Shown here piece by piece: positions 20,396 through 32,279 of a stretch of DNA of 64,000 bases (position 1 is its first letter; each line of letters opens with the position of its first letter). Location: positions 70,047,931-70,111,930 of the forward strand of contig OZ035961.1 of the NCBI GenBank assembly GCA_964034945.1, written 5' to 3'. Source of the stretch: Chrysopilus asiliformis (taxonomy: Eukaryota; Arthropoda; Insecta; Diptera; Rhagionidae). The notes below the pieces were generated by a model. That model was not told the origin of the DNA, did not search any database, and saw only the letters and a list, made by a program, of their open reading frames with translations. Both the position numbers and the translations under genes were made by a program.

Positions 20396-21334
20396 CTTTT
20401 GGTCTTCCCTTAGCTGATGCTGTTGTTGCTGTTGCCGAAGAAGTAGATGATGTTGAGGTTGAATGGTTACGTTACTTGTGCCAACAGTTTTTTGCCCATT
20501 ATTATTTATTAACGTGCCTAACGCGGAAGCAACTGATGATGATGAGGATGTTTCTTCCACTGCTACTGTTGCTGCCAGTGCTGGCTTTGGTTTCGATTTT
20601 AGTTTTCCTGCTGCTGATAGCCTATGACCACTAGTCCGATTTGCTGTGGGTCTGGTCGAGGACAATGGCCTCTTAGTGGAGTTATGCTGCTGCCGTACTT
20701 TTATTTTATTTGAATTGCCCGTTCGTGTGGTGCTATGGGAATTGGCATGGGAATGAGAGCCTTGATTATTATTATTTCCCCTAGCTTCATTTTGATCTAA
20801 CTTTGGCTCTAGTTTCAACTCTGCATCTTCCGATGATCCAGTTGTTGATACCGATGAAAGCATTACTGGAGCTGACGATGAAATTTTCCCGGACAAGGGT
20901 AAATTCGATAAAGATGATGATGAGATTAATTCTGTTGCCAATGATGTGTTTGCATCACTATTTTTAGTGCTATTGTTATTATCACGATCATTACGATGTT
21001 CTGATTGCAAATTTATGTCGAAATTTTCTTTGAGTCTTGAAACTCGTTCAACAATACGTTCAAGTATATTCCTCTGTTGTTCCGTTAACTTTTGTTTATC
21101 AACCGAAAATAATTTATTGTAATGTTCAACATTCCGACGTATCGTTTCAATATCGTCCTGTTTTTTCTTATCCGAATTTTTTGCATTGACCTCCAGCAAT
21201 GTCGACAAATTTGCAAGATTCGTTATACTAAAAGTTTTTTCATTATTGTTTGTCTCACATAATGAATTCTTGAATTGAACTGTTAACATAATTGTTGCGA
21301 TCAAAAACAAACATTTTAATTGTAATAAATGCAT
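20396..21334 (-). CDS. Host gene, first coding exon (secreted low-complexity protein)
   Basis: Start is the first in-frame ATG (21334). Residues 1..25 form a signal peptide (MHLLQLKCLFLIATIMLTVQ core). Residues 27..115 are charged and probably helical (LTEQQRNILERIVERVSRLK). The rest is low-complexity: Ser runs, NNNNQGSHSHANSHS, a basic patch (KIKVRQQHNSTKRP), Asn-X-Ser/Thr sites (NLS, NRT, NVT) and a Gln run near the end (LLLRQQQQQHQLREDQK). A donor follows AAG at 20396 (gtacaagt), phase 0, fitting the exon at 8433..8158; together 405 codons. Not recognised; no domain named. The spaced Ser/Asn/Gln codons argue against a repeat artefact. Its transcript must splice out the 12-kb transposon-filled intron. 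Confidence 0.75.
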
Positions 21335-23055
21335 AATTAACGGAATTTTAATTTTGTCACGCACTAGTAATTGTTTAATCAATCTATTTTTTCAATAACA
21401 TCAATTAGAGCTAACCTTTAAAAAAAATCGCACTTGGATAAAAATTAACAAGACACTTTTAACCTCAACTATTTCTGTAATTTTATGATGTTCAGTAGCT
21501 ATTTAAAAATAGCAAATGTCTTTATTCTCAATTTTTTTTTTGTTATCTTAAGTTAACTATGGAATGAATTCTAATTCAATGGGAATTGGATTGAAAACCG
21601 CGGGTTTTACCACTAAGGTCGATATGAGCTCTTCTAACTCTGCACTAGAAATGTTCCAATCAACGATTTTACCATGTCTTATAAAACTTCGTCTGTTGAG
21701 GCTATAAGCATAGCTAATATAGTGCTCTAGCTTGGAGAGCTCTTTAGTACGCCGCTATTATATTCACGGATATATCGCTTTGGTGTTGGCCTCACAAACC
21801 TTTTTTACATATATACTCATATATTTCTACCTGTATTTCTTCTGTTTACTGCTTCTGTTGCTTGATGTTATTTTTCTTTACATTATTCTGTTATTTTCTA
21901 TATACTATGCGCTCACCATCCATCCAAGTTAGCCGCTGCTCCTGTCATTTCGATATTACTCTTCGTTGTTTCAAATATGCAGCAACGTATATTATACCTT
22001 AAAATATCTTTTATTTCGCATTTATAAGCAAAACTTTTGTTTCAAACTAAAGTACCAACACTATGCTTACGGATTGGTATGCCGCACTATGCCAATCTAA
22101 TGCTGATATAAGACTTTACTTATCTTCGATGTTATTGTATTGCCAAGTGAAGTGGTTTTTACGAATCTTCAGCAGAAAAGATAAAAAATTGTTGGAAATG
22201 CGGGAATCGTGAAATGAAAAGTTCAATATAGTGAAGTTACGGTGGGCATAATGGTTGATTCCGATGTTAATTCCGTTTCATATTATAGCCCCAAAGATAT
22301 TCCTAACATGGTAGGTATTGTTGATCGTCTTAATCGTGTTATTTTCTTTCTTGCGTCCAACGACGCTAGTGCGCCTATCTTATCCTATATAGTTTAAGAA
22401 TTAGTTTGTAAATAGCAATGCAATAGGTCGATTTTTTTGTATTTATCTCTCGCTTAGCATTTCTTTTCAATATTTTATATACATACTGAAGAAAAGATTT
22501 TCAATTTTTGGAATTTAAAGGCGTTAAAATAGACTTTATAATTTAATAATATTTACAATAGTTACATTCATATCTTAGTCTTGTGATTTATTGATAAGAT
22601 GGTAGAAAATGGTCAAAGAATGAAAGTTTTTCCCAACTCTCTGTTTTAGAGAAAGATATGAGTTTCTATTTTTACACAATAGATACCCAGAAATTTTTGA
22701 TCAAATGGACTACTTTTGAAGAAATTGGTAAAAATAGCAATATCTTTGTCGTTTGTTGATTCTTTTCTGCATTTAATTATTACTCCAAGCTATAGCGCAT
22801 ATTGAACGTATTAATTAATATTACAAGGACGTCGAAATTCGGACGAATGCATTCATTCAAAAACTTAACAACGGTGAATGATTTTAAAATTTCTCTTTGG
22901 GTAGTTGTCTAGATTTAATTCTCATGCCTACAACTTTTGGCCAACTTTCTTATAATAAAATCAATAAACAAAATTTATTATAAGCTAGACTAGATTGAGT
23001 TAATATCATTTCATGCATACTAATTTAATTTTAACAAAGCTTTGTATTAGACTTT
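21335..23055. other. Upstream region of the host gene, no feature recognised
   Basis: AT-rich, with no terminal repeats or known element family seen. It probably holds the 5' UTR and promoter, but no TATA/initiator arrangement or upstream exon can be supported by eye. Confidence 0.4.
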
Positions 23056-23330
23056 TATAATACAGTAGATTATACTTAAATGAAACACGCTTAAATGTAA
23101 AACACGTATAATTGTATATGACATTTGTGCCTCGACGATTTTCCAGCATTTCTCATACAAAATACACGGATAAATGATAATTGCAAATATCAAAATTACA
23201 TTAAATTTTACACGTTTAAATCACATCTGCAAAAATAGTATAATTGAATTGCAAATTTCGAAAAGTTAATCTACGAAATTTTTCAGGAGACAAAAAAACT
23301 GAATTTGTGTTTAATCTTAAATCGAAAAAT
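23056..23330. mobile_element. Remnant related to the pogo-like MITE at 32993
   Basis: tacagtagattatactta, acacgcttaaatgtaaaac and ttacacgtttaaat resemble the cagtagaacacgcttaaatg ends at 32993..33465. No full ends or duplication can be defined. Confidence 0.35.
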
Positions 23331-23399
23331 TCCCCAAAAATCCTGTGGCCAGAAAACTACAATCAACATAAAAAATAGGAAGACCTCGCAGCAATCGCA

Positions 23400-25466
23400 A
23401 ACTTCTTCCTAATTTAGTAAAATGCGCTAATCCAGAATTTAATTTCATCTGGCTAAAGCTCCATATGCGCAAGCACCTCTACCTTTGTTTCATTTACCGA
23501 AGCCCTAATTGTTCCACCGAAAACACCTTGGCCGAGTTGGACAAATTGTCCATCGATGCAATTACTGCATCAAATCCTGATGCTGGAATTGTTGCTGCGG
23601 GTGATTTCAACGTCCATAATGATAAGTGGCTTCCTTTCTCATGCCATTCTAATCCTGTTGGTTTGCACGCGTAACTTTTCGCCGAATCAAACTTGTTGAC
23701 GCCAATCGTAGACAAACCAACGATAATTCCAGATATTAAAGGACATAGGGGAAAGTGGTCACCATTCGTACGCGGGGCACATTCGTACATCGAATATTTT
23801 TCAATCCATAGCTCCAACTCAGAACATGTCCACATATGTTTTTTCTGTATATTAACCCAGCCACTTGTCAGCGAAGTTTGACTTCAATTTCATTGCAGCG
23901 AGTGGAAAAACCCAGACGTATCGGTTTTTTTTGCGCGAAAAATAAATTGGTGCCCTTATTTTCCAGTCGTGATATAATATATTTTTTCACAGTAAGTACA
24001 GCTAACAATATTTTTTTTAGTGAGGAAAAGTGACTAAAAATTAATTTGTTGAATGAAAATCGTGTTTATGTATTACCGTTTTCCACAAAAGTTACTTATT
24101 CAGTATTATTTGGTTTGGGGCACATTCGTACAAAAAAAATGGGGCACATTCGTGCTAGAACTTTTGGTATGTTTAAATTTCCAATTGATTTGGGCACTTA
24201 TAATGTGAAGTGATGAAAAGGTATTTTTCGTTATTATGAAGTTATTTATTTTTAATTTTTGAATTGTTTTAAGTTTTATGTTTTTTTTCCCCCTTTTTGA
24301 ATTATTTTATGTTATTTACTTAAAAAGACTCAATTTGAAAGATTTTTTCTGCGATTTTTTGCTGAATTTAATAAAGATTGGTTTTTTTTTAACTTTTTTT
24401 GTTTGATTCTTGTTTTATATGCTTCCCATAGATTCCCCATGATATGTATGAAAGTGCCCCACTAGGGGGGTAGATTCGTACAATTTTCGACTTGTGGCAA
24501 AAAGGTAACTGTTTAATTATTAGTTGATTTTCATATTCTTTTTGATATCTTTGTATTAGCTGGATATCTATAATATCCAGTTAAACGAAATAGACAGTAA
24601 TTTGAGCGTTATGCACGACATTGCAATCAAAAACACAAAAAGTGTACGAAGGGTGACCACTTTCCCCTAACTCACATCTGTTTGATTTGTTTTTAAATAC
24701 AAATCCATTTAAATATAGCGTTTGTGTCCTTCCTCCTCTGGGAGGATCTGATCATTGTCTGGTAAGCTGTTCATTTTCCACCATAAGGCCCCCTAAAAGA
24801 CAACTAAAGCCCCGCGTAGGACTATTTGGTACTGGGAGAGCTTAAATCAGTATTTTGCAGCTTACAAGTGGTCTGATTGTTTCAGGGAAGGTGACGTTGA
24901 CGTTGCGACTACAAAGGTCACGAACGTAATCACACTTGGTATGAAGTCCTACATACCGTGCAGTTCGATTTGGGCGAAGTGTGAATCCAACACCTGGTTC
25001 ACAAAAGCGTGTCGCGACGCCATTCAAACAAAAAATACGGCGTTTTCTGAATTTAGGGGAAACCCTAACGAAGAAACCCGTTCATCCTTTATAAACTCTC
25101 GTAACTCCTCCAAGTCTGTATTACACGTGCTAAATATGATTTCGACCAAAAGATGAAGTGAAAAATCTTGAACTGCCCGAAAGCGGTAAAAAATAATTTC
25201 ACAAAATCTTCAACAACGGGTTATCGATCCCGTTGGCAAGGTAAACCACGAAATACGCAGCAAACTCGAGTGTCCCGGCATACAACCAATTACCGCCCCA
25301 ACCCACCATCTCGGAGAATGTCTCCCCAAAAATTTCCATCCGCAGAAGACATATAGTTAAAATTCTGCAGGAGATTTACGTGAACAAATCCACAGGACCT
25401 AATGGCATTCTCCCACATGTTTTGATAAAATGTGCGGGCACCTTAGCTGGACCTCTTCGTTCCCTA
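23400..25466 (+). pseudogene. Jockey-like LINE fragment (endonuclease to RT start), decayed
   Basis: Endonuclease domain: YLCFIYRSPNCS, AAGDFNVHNDKW (catalytic Asp/Asn), then, after an inserted element, SHLFDLFLNTNPF and PPLGGSDHCLVS (catalytic SDH). About 24840..25150 encodes the region before the reverse transcriptase (TLGMKSYIP, TWFTKACRDA). The fragment breaks off in the RT (VNKSTGPNGILPHVL) at the T-run at 25467. Stops and frameshifts make it a pseudogene. Confidence 0.8.
23748..24667. mobile_element. TA-inserted non-autonomous element, 920 bp, inside the LINE
   Basis: Ends GGGGAAAGTGGTCACC and its mirror, flanked by TA (23746-23747, 24668-24669). Removing it with one TA restores the LINE frame: ...IPDIKGH then NSHLFDLFL. 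Inside are scattered copies of ggggcacattcgtac (23774, 24117, 24139, variant near 24461). No transposase was seen. Confidence 0.88.
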
Positions 25467-26826
25467 TTTTTTTTTTTTTTTTTTTTTAATGAAATACTAT
25501 TTTATTAATTAATTCAATAACAATAAATACAAAATTCAATAACATTTGATGTATTTCTAAATAGTAAACTAAAAGTAATGCTTCTGCGCTAAGGGCATAA
25601 TAGAAGCTTAACAAAACTAAAAATTCATTACTGCATTAAATTTATATTAAAAATTCATGTAAATATATATATATATATATATATCAAATAAGTAACTTTA
25701 ATTCAACAACTCAGTTCATTAAATATATGGAAAATAATAGAAATACTTAAGCAAAGATCGTTACTAACGTTGCTACAAGGATCAACATCATGGAGATAGT
25801 TAAAATTAAGATAAATAAATAAGTAAACAAAAAAAAATCTCGTACCAAGAACTGGACCTGGATATTAATAACAATAAAATAACAATAAACTAAAAATTAC
25901 AGTAAGATTGGTAGCCGTATCAAAAAATCACCATTAAGTATCACGTTTAATATACATTTATCAAGGTTGGGTGTTTAAAAGTGAATGATGGTAAATAAAC
26001 ATCCCTAATCCAAGCCATAACCTGTGTCTTAAAGGTAACAACTGATGAGGAACTTCTGATTTCAGTAGATAGCATATTGTAAATAGAGAACCCCAGAATT
26101 TTGAGATTTTGCTTCGTAATCTCAAGTCTTGGTTTTGAGACAACAAGTTTATTGCCAGCACTATACCTGGTATTTATCGTTTGCAAAGTAAAATCAATCG
26201 GGATTGTATTATAATTTAATTGATGCACCGCCTGAAATACATAGACTGAGACCAACTTAACAAACAAACAGGATATTGGACAAATAGGTGAGACCCAGTC
26301 GTTATACAGGGCCACAGTGCTAGTCAACCTATCAAGATTAAAAGTCAATTTTAATGCTTTGTTTTGTAAACGTTGCAATGCTTTTAGGGGAGTATTATAT
26401 GACGTACCCCATATGATCAAATTTGATACAAGATGGGAATGTATTAGGGCATTGTACAGCATTAGTTTAGTCTTAGTGGTTAAGAATTTATTGAATTTAT
26501 ACAAAATCCTCATCCCATTCGAAACTTTCTCCCTAATGTAGTTGATATGTTCCTTCCAGCATAAATTGCATTGGAGATAAACACCCAAATACTTTACTAC
26601 CGAGCACACACTAATCTCCACCCCGAAAGCTCAGAGTAATTGGAGTTACGTCTCTAGAGTTCGGACGAAAAATAGTACCAACTGTCTTGTTTAGATTTAA
26701 GTTAAGCCTATTACTATCTAAGTACACCGAAAGTATGTTGAGATCACTGATCATGTTATCCCTAATCGTGTCTACATTAGATGCTGGATAAAACAAGCAA
26801 GTGTCGTTAGCTATTGCTAGCGCCAT
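25467..26826 (-). pseudogene. 5'-truncated jockey-clade LINE, reverse transcriptase C-terminal part
   Basis: On the minus strand the element ends in a poly(A) (the T-run at 25467..25488) preceded by aataaaatag. Reading leftward from 26826: ANDTCLFYPASN (the YADD box, here altered to AND), LDSNRLNLNLNKT, then, after a frameshift near 26615, VVKYLGVYLQCNLCWKEH (thumb motif), LHSHLV-type and LQRLQNKALKL stretches to the stop at 25947. The 3' untranslated part has a (TA)n tract at about 25660. The missing 5' part, typical of LINE insertion, and the altered catalytic box make it dead. Confidence 0.8.
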
Positions 26827-26855
26827 CTTGTTTTACAATAGATGGCGCTAGCAAT
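26813..26855. repeat. Inverted repeat at the LINE 5' junction
   Basis: Perfect 16-bp arms attgctagcgccatct (26813..26828) and its mirror (26840..26855), 11-bp loop. It falls where the truncated LINE begins. Confidence 0.85.
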
Positions 26856-26965
26856 AAAATGCTGGTCAAAAATGTCAGATCCGAAGCATCAAATCATAAG
26901 CTAGGCATATGTCCACAACTTCTTGTAGATTTTTATAGGGGTTATATATTTTTTTATTCCTGAAA

Positions 26966-27606
26966 ATGTCGAACGAAATTTGAGTTAAATAAGAGTTATT
27001 TGCGGAAAGTTTTGCTTTTTGTCTTACATTTGAAAAAAATCTACCGCTGAGATGCATCGAATGATTGTAGAAACTTATGGTGAGGCTTCTATTAGTGAAA
27101 GAACGTGTCGCTAATGGCTTCAACGCCACAAAAGTGGTGATTTTGTCGTGGAAGATAAGCACCGTTCCGGACCGGTGAAAAAGTTTGGAGACGCAGAATT
27201 CAAGGCATTACTGAATGAAGATCCATGTCAAACGCAACAAGAACTCGCTACCATTCACAACTAATGCGTTTGAGCCGAGCATTGAAGAAAAAACGGCTAC
27301 ATGACCAATGATTTTAAAGCACGACAACACTCGTCCACATGTTGCTAATGTCGTTAAAACCTACCTGGAAACACTGAACTGGGACGTTCTAGCCCTCCCA
27401 GCGTATTCTCCAGACACATCTCCTTCCGACTACCACCTGTACCAATCGATGACGCATCGCCTCTTTGAGCAGCACTTTCGTTCTTACGGTGAGACCAAAA
27501 ATTGGGTGGATTTGTGGATCGCCTCAAGCAGTTTTTTCGATGCGGAATCCGTATGCTGCTAGAAAGATGGGAAAAAGTTTTTGGCTAGTGAAGAATAAAT
27601 ATTTAA
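26966..27606 (+). pseudogene. DD34D mariner transposase remnant
   Basis: ATG at 26966 (MSNEI), then STAEMHRMIVETYGEASIS and RHKSGDFVVEDKHRSG (helix-turn-helix half), an internal deletion that includes the first catalytic Asp, then ILKHDNTRPHVANVVKTYLE and YSPDTSPSDYHLY; 34 residues separate the two Asp. The C-terminus WEKV is followed by stops. The element probably ends at about 27680 (tttgtaggtactccta), but the left terminal repeat is not found. Confidence 0.8.
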
Positions 27607-28169
27607 ACATTTTTCCACAAAAAAGCCTCTAATTTTGAAAAAAAATGACGCTTTCCATTTGTAGGTACTCCTAATATAAAATTTTGAAAAAAAAAAATGC
27701 CGGACAGAAAAGAGTACATATACTCCAAAAGAGGACGTCTGAGAACGTTAGCCTAGGCCAAACTAATTTGGCCTAATAGTCTTAGGATAAAGTAGTTCAG
27801 CCTTTTTTTGATCATTTTTCAAGTCCAGTGCCAATTTGAAACTAAACGAACGCCGAAACCATTGCTGTCGATTTTCCACTCCACAATGACGAACAACAAA
27901 TCACTCGCCAGGGGCATTGAATCGACGAACGACGAAATAAAACCAAACCGGAGAAAATGCGTTGTCGTTGTTTTGCCTATGACTCAAACACTGAGTAGAT
28001 TCAAATGAGATTTTTGTTGGTCGTTTGAAGATTTTTCGATTTGTCGAAAATAGTCAAAAAAAGAAAGTTAAAAACAACTAAAATGCTAAAAAGTAAAAAA
28101 CAATTTTTTTTATTTATAATTTAGAATATCAAATACTGTCAAATTTGAGTACCAGAAAAATTTTAATTG
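27607..28169. other. Non-coding, nothing recognised
   Basis: Beyond the mariner tail (to about 27680) no repeat ends, RNA genes or conserved ORF were seen. Confidence 0.4.
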
Positions 28170-28262
28170 TTTTTATACCCGTATGGTAAAACCAAATGGT
28201 ATATTAAATTTTCCTTACCGTCTGTAACGCGAAGATCCCGTCATCACACTCAAAAATGAATT
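28170..28262 (+). mobile_element. DINE-like element, family H2, 5' fragment
   Basis: Starts ttttatacccgtatggta and stops after 'cgtcatcacactcaaaaatg'. It abuts an inverted H2 copy. Confidence 0.65.
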
Positions 28263-28765
28263 TAGAATTATAAAAAAACATAACAAATCTATAATTACCA
28301 ATCTGGCAATTATTAAAAACCCGTATGGTGATATTCGTATCAAAATTCGAACAGTTGTACCAAAATTGCAAGAAGTTAAACTTTCCAAAAAGATTTTTTT
28401 AAATTTATTCCAATCGGATTTTAATGTTCTTGGACTTTTTTGATAAGATGCACCGTTTTTGAGATATTCGCAAAAAATGTTTCCGTTCGTATGGGGGGTA
28501 CCACCCTAATGGTCCATTTTTGCCCGTTAACGAACTTAGCCTCGCATTTTACTAAAAACGGATCTGCGCAAAATTTCAAGTCTGTAGCTCAGTCCGTCCG
28601 CCCGCAATCCGCGCCACAGACGGACGGACATGCAAAATTCAATTTTTTTTATCATTCTAAACACATTGGTATAATTCATTTTTGTGTGTGATGACGGGAT
28701 CTTGTCGTTACAAACGGCAAGGCAAAGTTAATATACCCTTTGGTTTCACCATACGGGTATAAATA
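28263..28765 (-). mobile_element. DINE-like element, family H2, inverted copy
   Basis: Reads right to left from 'ccatacgggtataaa' at 28764; includes ggtaccaccc, gcgccacagacggacggac (a core of only two or three tetramers) and the 3' hairpin at about 28292. Together with 28170..28262 it gives a head-to-head pair. Confidence 0.7.
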
Positions 28766-29025
28766 CATTACAATATAAACATAAAATTTGAGAGTAACAA
28801 GAAAATTTTTTATGTTTAACTGAATTTCAACCCAGTAACTGGACCGATTCAGATGAAATTTTACAAAGAAGAATTAAAAAGATTCATCCAACATACATCG
28901 GGAATTTTAAAATAAAATTTTAAGAGAAAACACCTAAATTTGTTGGAACACGCTGAACGAAATCCTTGTTTTAGCCGCAACTTATACAATAATTATCTGA
29001 TAATGAAAAATACTGTCTTAATATA

Positions 29026-29580
29026 AAGGGTCTTTCAACAAGGACATAATAATTTCGTATTTTAATAAAAACGCATCCTAAAACTTTTTTTATGATCTGG
29101 CAATGCTAAAACGTCAGTCAAGGTTTACATTTTTTATTTTTAAGGTTTTTTTTAGATTTACATGCCACACAGCTGGTCAAACAATTGATCTATTGAAGGA
29201 GAAGTTCGGTAATCGTGTAATCTCGAGAAATGGTTCGGTCGAATGGCCACCTCATGCGATTTAACGCCGTTGGATTTCTTTTTATGGGGTTATGTTAAGT
29301 CGTTGGTTTATGCCAACAAGCCAACAACGTTAGAGGAGCTCAGGAACAATATCGAACGCGAAATTGCCAACGTTCCGGCCGATATGTGTGGAAGAGTGGT
29401 GGAAAATTGGCTCCAAAGAATCAATCAGTGCAATGCTCGCGGTGGCCATATGAACGACATCGAATTTCATACTTAAATGTAACATGTCCACTACACCTGG
29501 AATAAATTTCAGCCCGATATCTCAATTATTCTGTGATTTATTTAAATACAAAATTGTTATGTCCTTGTTGAAAGACCCGA
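29026..29580 (+). mobile_element. Deleted Tc1/mariner-type element, 555 bp
   Basis: Inverted ends gggtctttcaacaaggacat and atgtccttgttgaaagaccc, with TA on both sides (29024-29025, 29581-29582). It encodes only the C-terminal third of a transposase. Confidence 0.85.
29160..29476 (+). pseudogene. Tc1/mariner-type transposase, C-terminal fragment
   Basis: TCHTAGQTIDLLKEKFGNRV and NGSVEWPP in one frame, then a frameshift at about 29252 into SCDLTPLDFFLWGYVKSLVY (third catalytic Asp), followed by EELRNNIEREIANVP and a stop. The spacing and FLWGYVK motif relate it to the D,D41D group. Everything before the second catalytic Asp is missing. Confidence 0.8.
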
Positions 29581-30328
29581 TATATTTGTATATTTTCAGA
29601 ACAGTTTGTGTAAAAAACAGCAAACACATGCTTAACTGAAGAGCGTTTTCCATTGGGAAAATTGAACTACTTGCATGTGCCGGCAAATAGGTTAGCAATA
29701 GAATAGCATTTCAAATGCTGCGCGCAGATTATAACCTTAAATACAATTTTATGTTGTGTTTAAAATAACCTCCCAGCTTTTTTAGATTTTATTTTCCGCT
29801 CAATTATTTGCATTGTGCCGCATCATTTATAGCTACGGTGACCATCCGTCCTTTATTTCAAAGGACAGTCCTTTATTTCCGAGCCTTGTCCTTTAGATTT
29901 ATTTTTTCCCCAAAAACCTGATTTTGTCCTTTATTTTGATTGTTGTCCTTTATATCCATATGTCGTCAAACCATTTTCAAAATTTTTCAGAAAAAAAACA
30001 GTTTTTCAAAAATTAGTTTTTGGACTTTGATTATGACCGCTCTAGGCATTCTACTGACAAAAATACTCAACTCTTTCACTGAACGCAACAAAACTTTGAC
30101 TGAATTCTGCTAATTGGCAACATTGATTCATCAGTAAGTTATCAAATGTCAAACGACATGACACGGTTAAGATTTGAAATGTTTGGTCAGCGTATTACGA
30201 GTTTTTATTTAAATTAAAAGTAGCCCTACGACTCCATTAGATGTTTTTCCAGATTAGAATTAAATCTAATCTCGAAAAAATCTAATGAAGACTCAAAAAA
30301 TCTTGCATCATGATTTAAATCTCCTTAA

Positions 30329-30753
30329 GCGGATAGCAGAATAAAGCAGCATTCGCTGCGGCAGAAAAACTGCCTTGGCAGCAAAATTGGTTTTGCTGAC
30401 TTCCATCACGGAATGGAGCAGCACGAATCCGCAGTAAAATCAGTTTGAAAATCCTCATTTGTTTGATTTTTTCGTGAAATTTTGTTAATTTATCTATTCG
30501 TTCATAACATGTCTACAGTAATTGATAATTTGGATAAAATCAATAAAGTAATTAGCGCGCAGCGAATATTCCAATCTGAAAAATATGATCTGTCAAAATT
30601 TACTGCTCAGGTAGCGTCAGTAAAAATAGGAATAGCGCTAAAAAAGCAGCGAGAATTTTTCACTGCTTTTAATACGTCACAGTTTCGCTCTTAGCCAATG
30701 GGAAACTTTTGCTGGCCGCTGCTCCGAAAACGCTGCTGCATTCTGCTATGGGC
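30329..30753. mobile_element. Harbinger-like MITE, 425 bp
   Basis: Ends GCGGATAGCAGAATAAAGCAG and, reversed, GCCCATAGCAGAATGCAGCAG; flanks taa and tat, so the duplication is not certain. A 59-codon plus-strand ORF from ATG at about 30509 (MSTVIDNLDKINKVISAQRI) lies inside, with no recognised domain. Confidence 0.5.
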
Positions 30754-30845
30754 TATACTGTCATGATTTTTTTAGCTACTGAAAAGTAGGATTTTTTTTT
30801 GACATTTGTTCAGTCAAATTGGCTGATTTCTAGTTGGCTGCCCTG

Positions 30846-30924
30846 ATTACCTCCTGATAGTTTTACTAGGCCAACCTAAATCAAACTAAAAAAAAAAAAA
30901 AAAAAAAAAAAATTACCTCCTGAT
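30846..30924 (+). mobile_element. Very short poly(A) retroinsertion with 13-bp TSD
   Basis: attacctcctgat occurs at 30846..30858 and again at 30912..30924. Between them are 29 bp of unique sequence and an A-run of about 24. This is the form of a severely 5'-truncated LINE-mobilised insertion. Confidence 0.8.
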
Positions 30925-31315
30925 TGACATTTCTAAGTACACAGTTAAAAATTTGACCCCTCAGTGTCAAATTTCTTCTAGTCTCAAAGAAAAAGTGTTA
31001 ATTTTTAACACTTATAAATATCACTTTAGCATTTTGGAAATGTGTAAAAAAATAATAACACATTGAAGTGTGAGGGTTACACCTTGTTGGGAGTTAACTG
31101 ATTTTAACACTTTCGAGTATCAAACAAATTGGGACTTGAATGTCTTAAAATGAAATTCTTTATAGATCTGAAGGTAATTGGAAATGATGTAGTACTAAGT
31201 TTTATTTTCTTAAAAATAATGTTACTATACAGAAAGAAAAATATGGCAAATTTAATAAAAACGTCTTGGATAAATAACTTAAATATGGGTTCAAAAAAAT
31301 ATTGAATTAAATTGA

Positions 31316-31406
31316 ATGAAAATTAAAATTGTTATTATATTTTTATTTTTTTAATTCAAATATTGAATTAAAAAAATAAAAATATAATAACAATTTTAAT
31401 TTTCAT
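31316..31406. repeat. Palindrome with 44-bp arms
   Basis: Perfect inverted arms (atgaaaattaaaattgttat ... and mirror) with a 3-nt spacer at 31360..31362. Confidence 0.9.
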
Positions 31407-31424
31407 AAAAAAAGTGAAAAAAAA

Positions 31425-31740
31425 ATCGAGTCGAGATCGGGACTCGAACCCGCGCAACAGATTTTTTTTCTGTTTTTAGGTTTTTTTTTTAAATTTATTA
31501 TTATTTTTTAAATAAAAATAATATATTTTAAATAAAAATTATGAATAATAACCATTTTCATTACTAATAATTAATATTGTTAAAAATAAAAACAATAAAA
31601 ACCATGTTGCATTTTAACTATGCTCCATCAAAGGAACAAGCAGCCTAGTGGGCAAGGCGCGCAGAACTCACAAGGGAAAGATGTCAGCAGAAACCAAAAA
31701 ACACGACGGTTCGAATTCCATACGGTGCTACACGCGAATT
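31425..31740. ncRNA. Two tRNA-like box sets inside a MITE
   Basis: On the plus strand, gcctagtgggcaaggcgcg (A-box-like, about 31646) and ggttcgaattcc (B-box-like, about 31709), about 65 nt apart. On the minus strand near 31435, ggttcgagtcccgatctcg is a perfect B box with no A box. These are promoter-like remnants of a tRNA-derived SINE, not tRNA genes. Confidence 0.35.
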
Positions 31741-32279
31741 ATTTTTTTCTTCTTTTTTATTATTTTTATTCATTTTTTTATTAAAAACAATGAATAATAG
31801 TTAGATGCATTTCATGTAAGTCTTTTAATTCGATAAAAATGAAAAAAAAATTACCAAATTGATTTTGTTTTTCCCAAGACTGATAAGTGTTAAATTTTTT
31901 CTAACACTTTAAGTGTTTATCTAAAATGACACTTAAAAGTCTCAATGATTCAACACTGAGATCCAGTGCTAAAGTAACACTTTTTTCAGTTTGGACACCA
32001 TGGGACACATAAATGTGTTAAAAAATTTTAACTGTGTACAATCTATGGAGACACGATAAATATGAAAAATCTTGACTGAAAATGCCCACGCGCTGATTTC
32101 TTTATTCGCCAAAATATGGAGTGGGGGAAAAATCATGATTTTTAAAAGTCCAATGGGGTCGTGAGGTAACTGACTATAAACGATCACATTACGCAAACGC
32201 AATTCTTTTGGAAAGAGGTACGTCGAAAGCAAAACTGAAAATTATAAGGTCTCTAAAATAATTTATTTTTGATTTAGAT

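Larger units (their letters stand above)
30940..32036. mobile_element. TA-flanked MITE with CACAGTTAAAA ends, 1097 bp
   Basis: Left CACAGTTAAAAATTTGACC, right (reversed) CACAGTTAAAATTTTTTAAC, TA on both sides (30938-30939, 32037-32038). Subterminal regions repeat acactt and gtgtta. Inside are a long palindrome and tRNA-like boxes. Confidence 0.7.
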
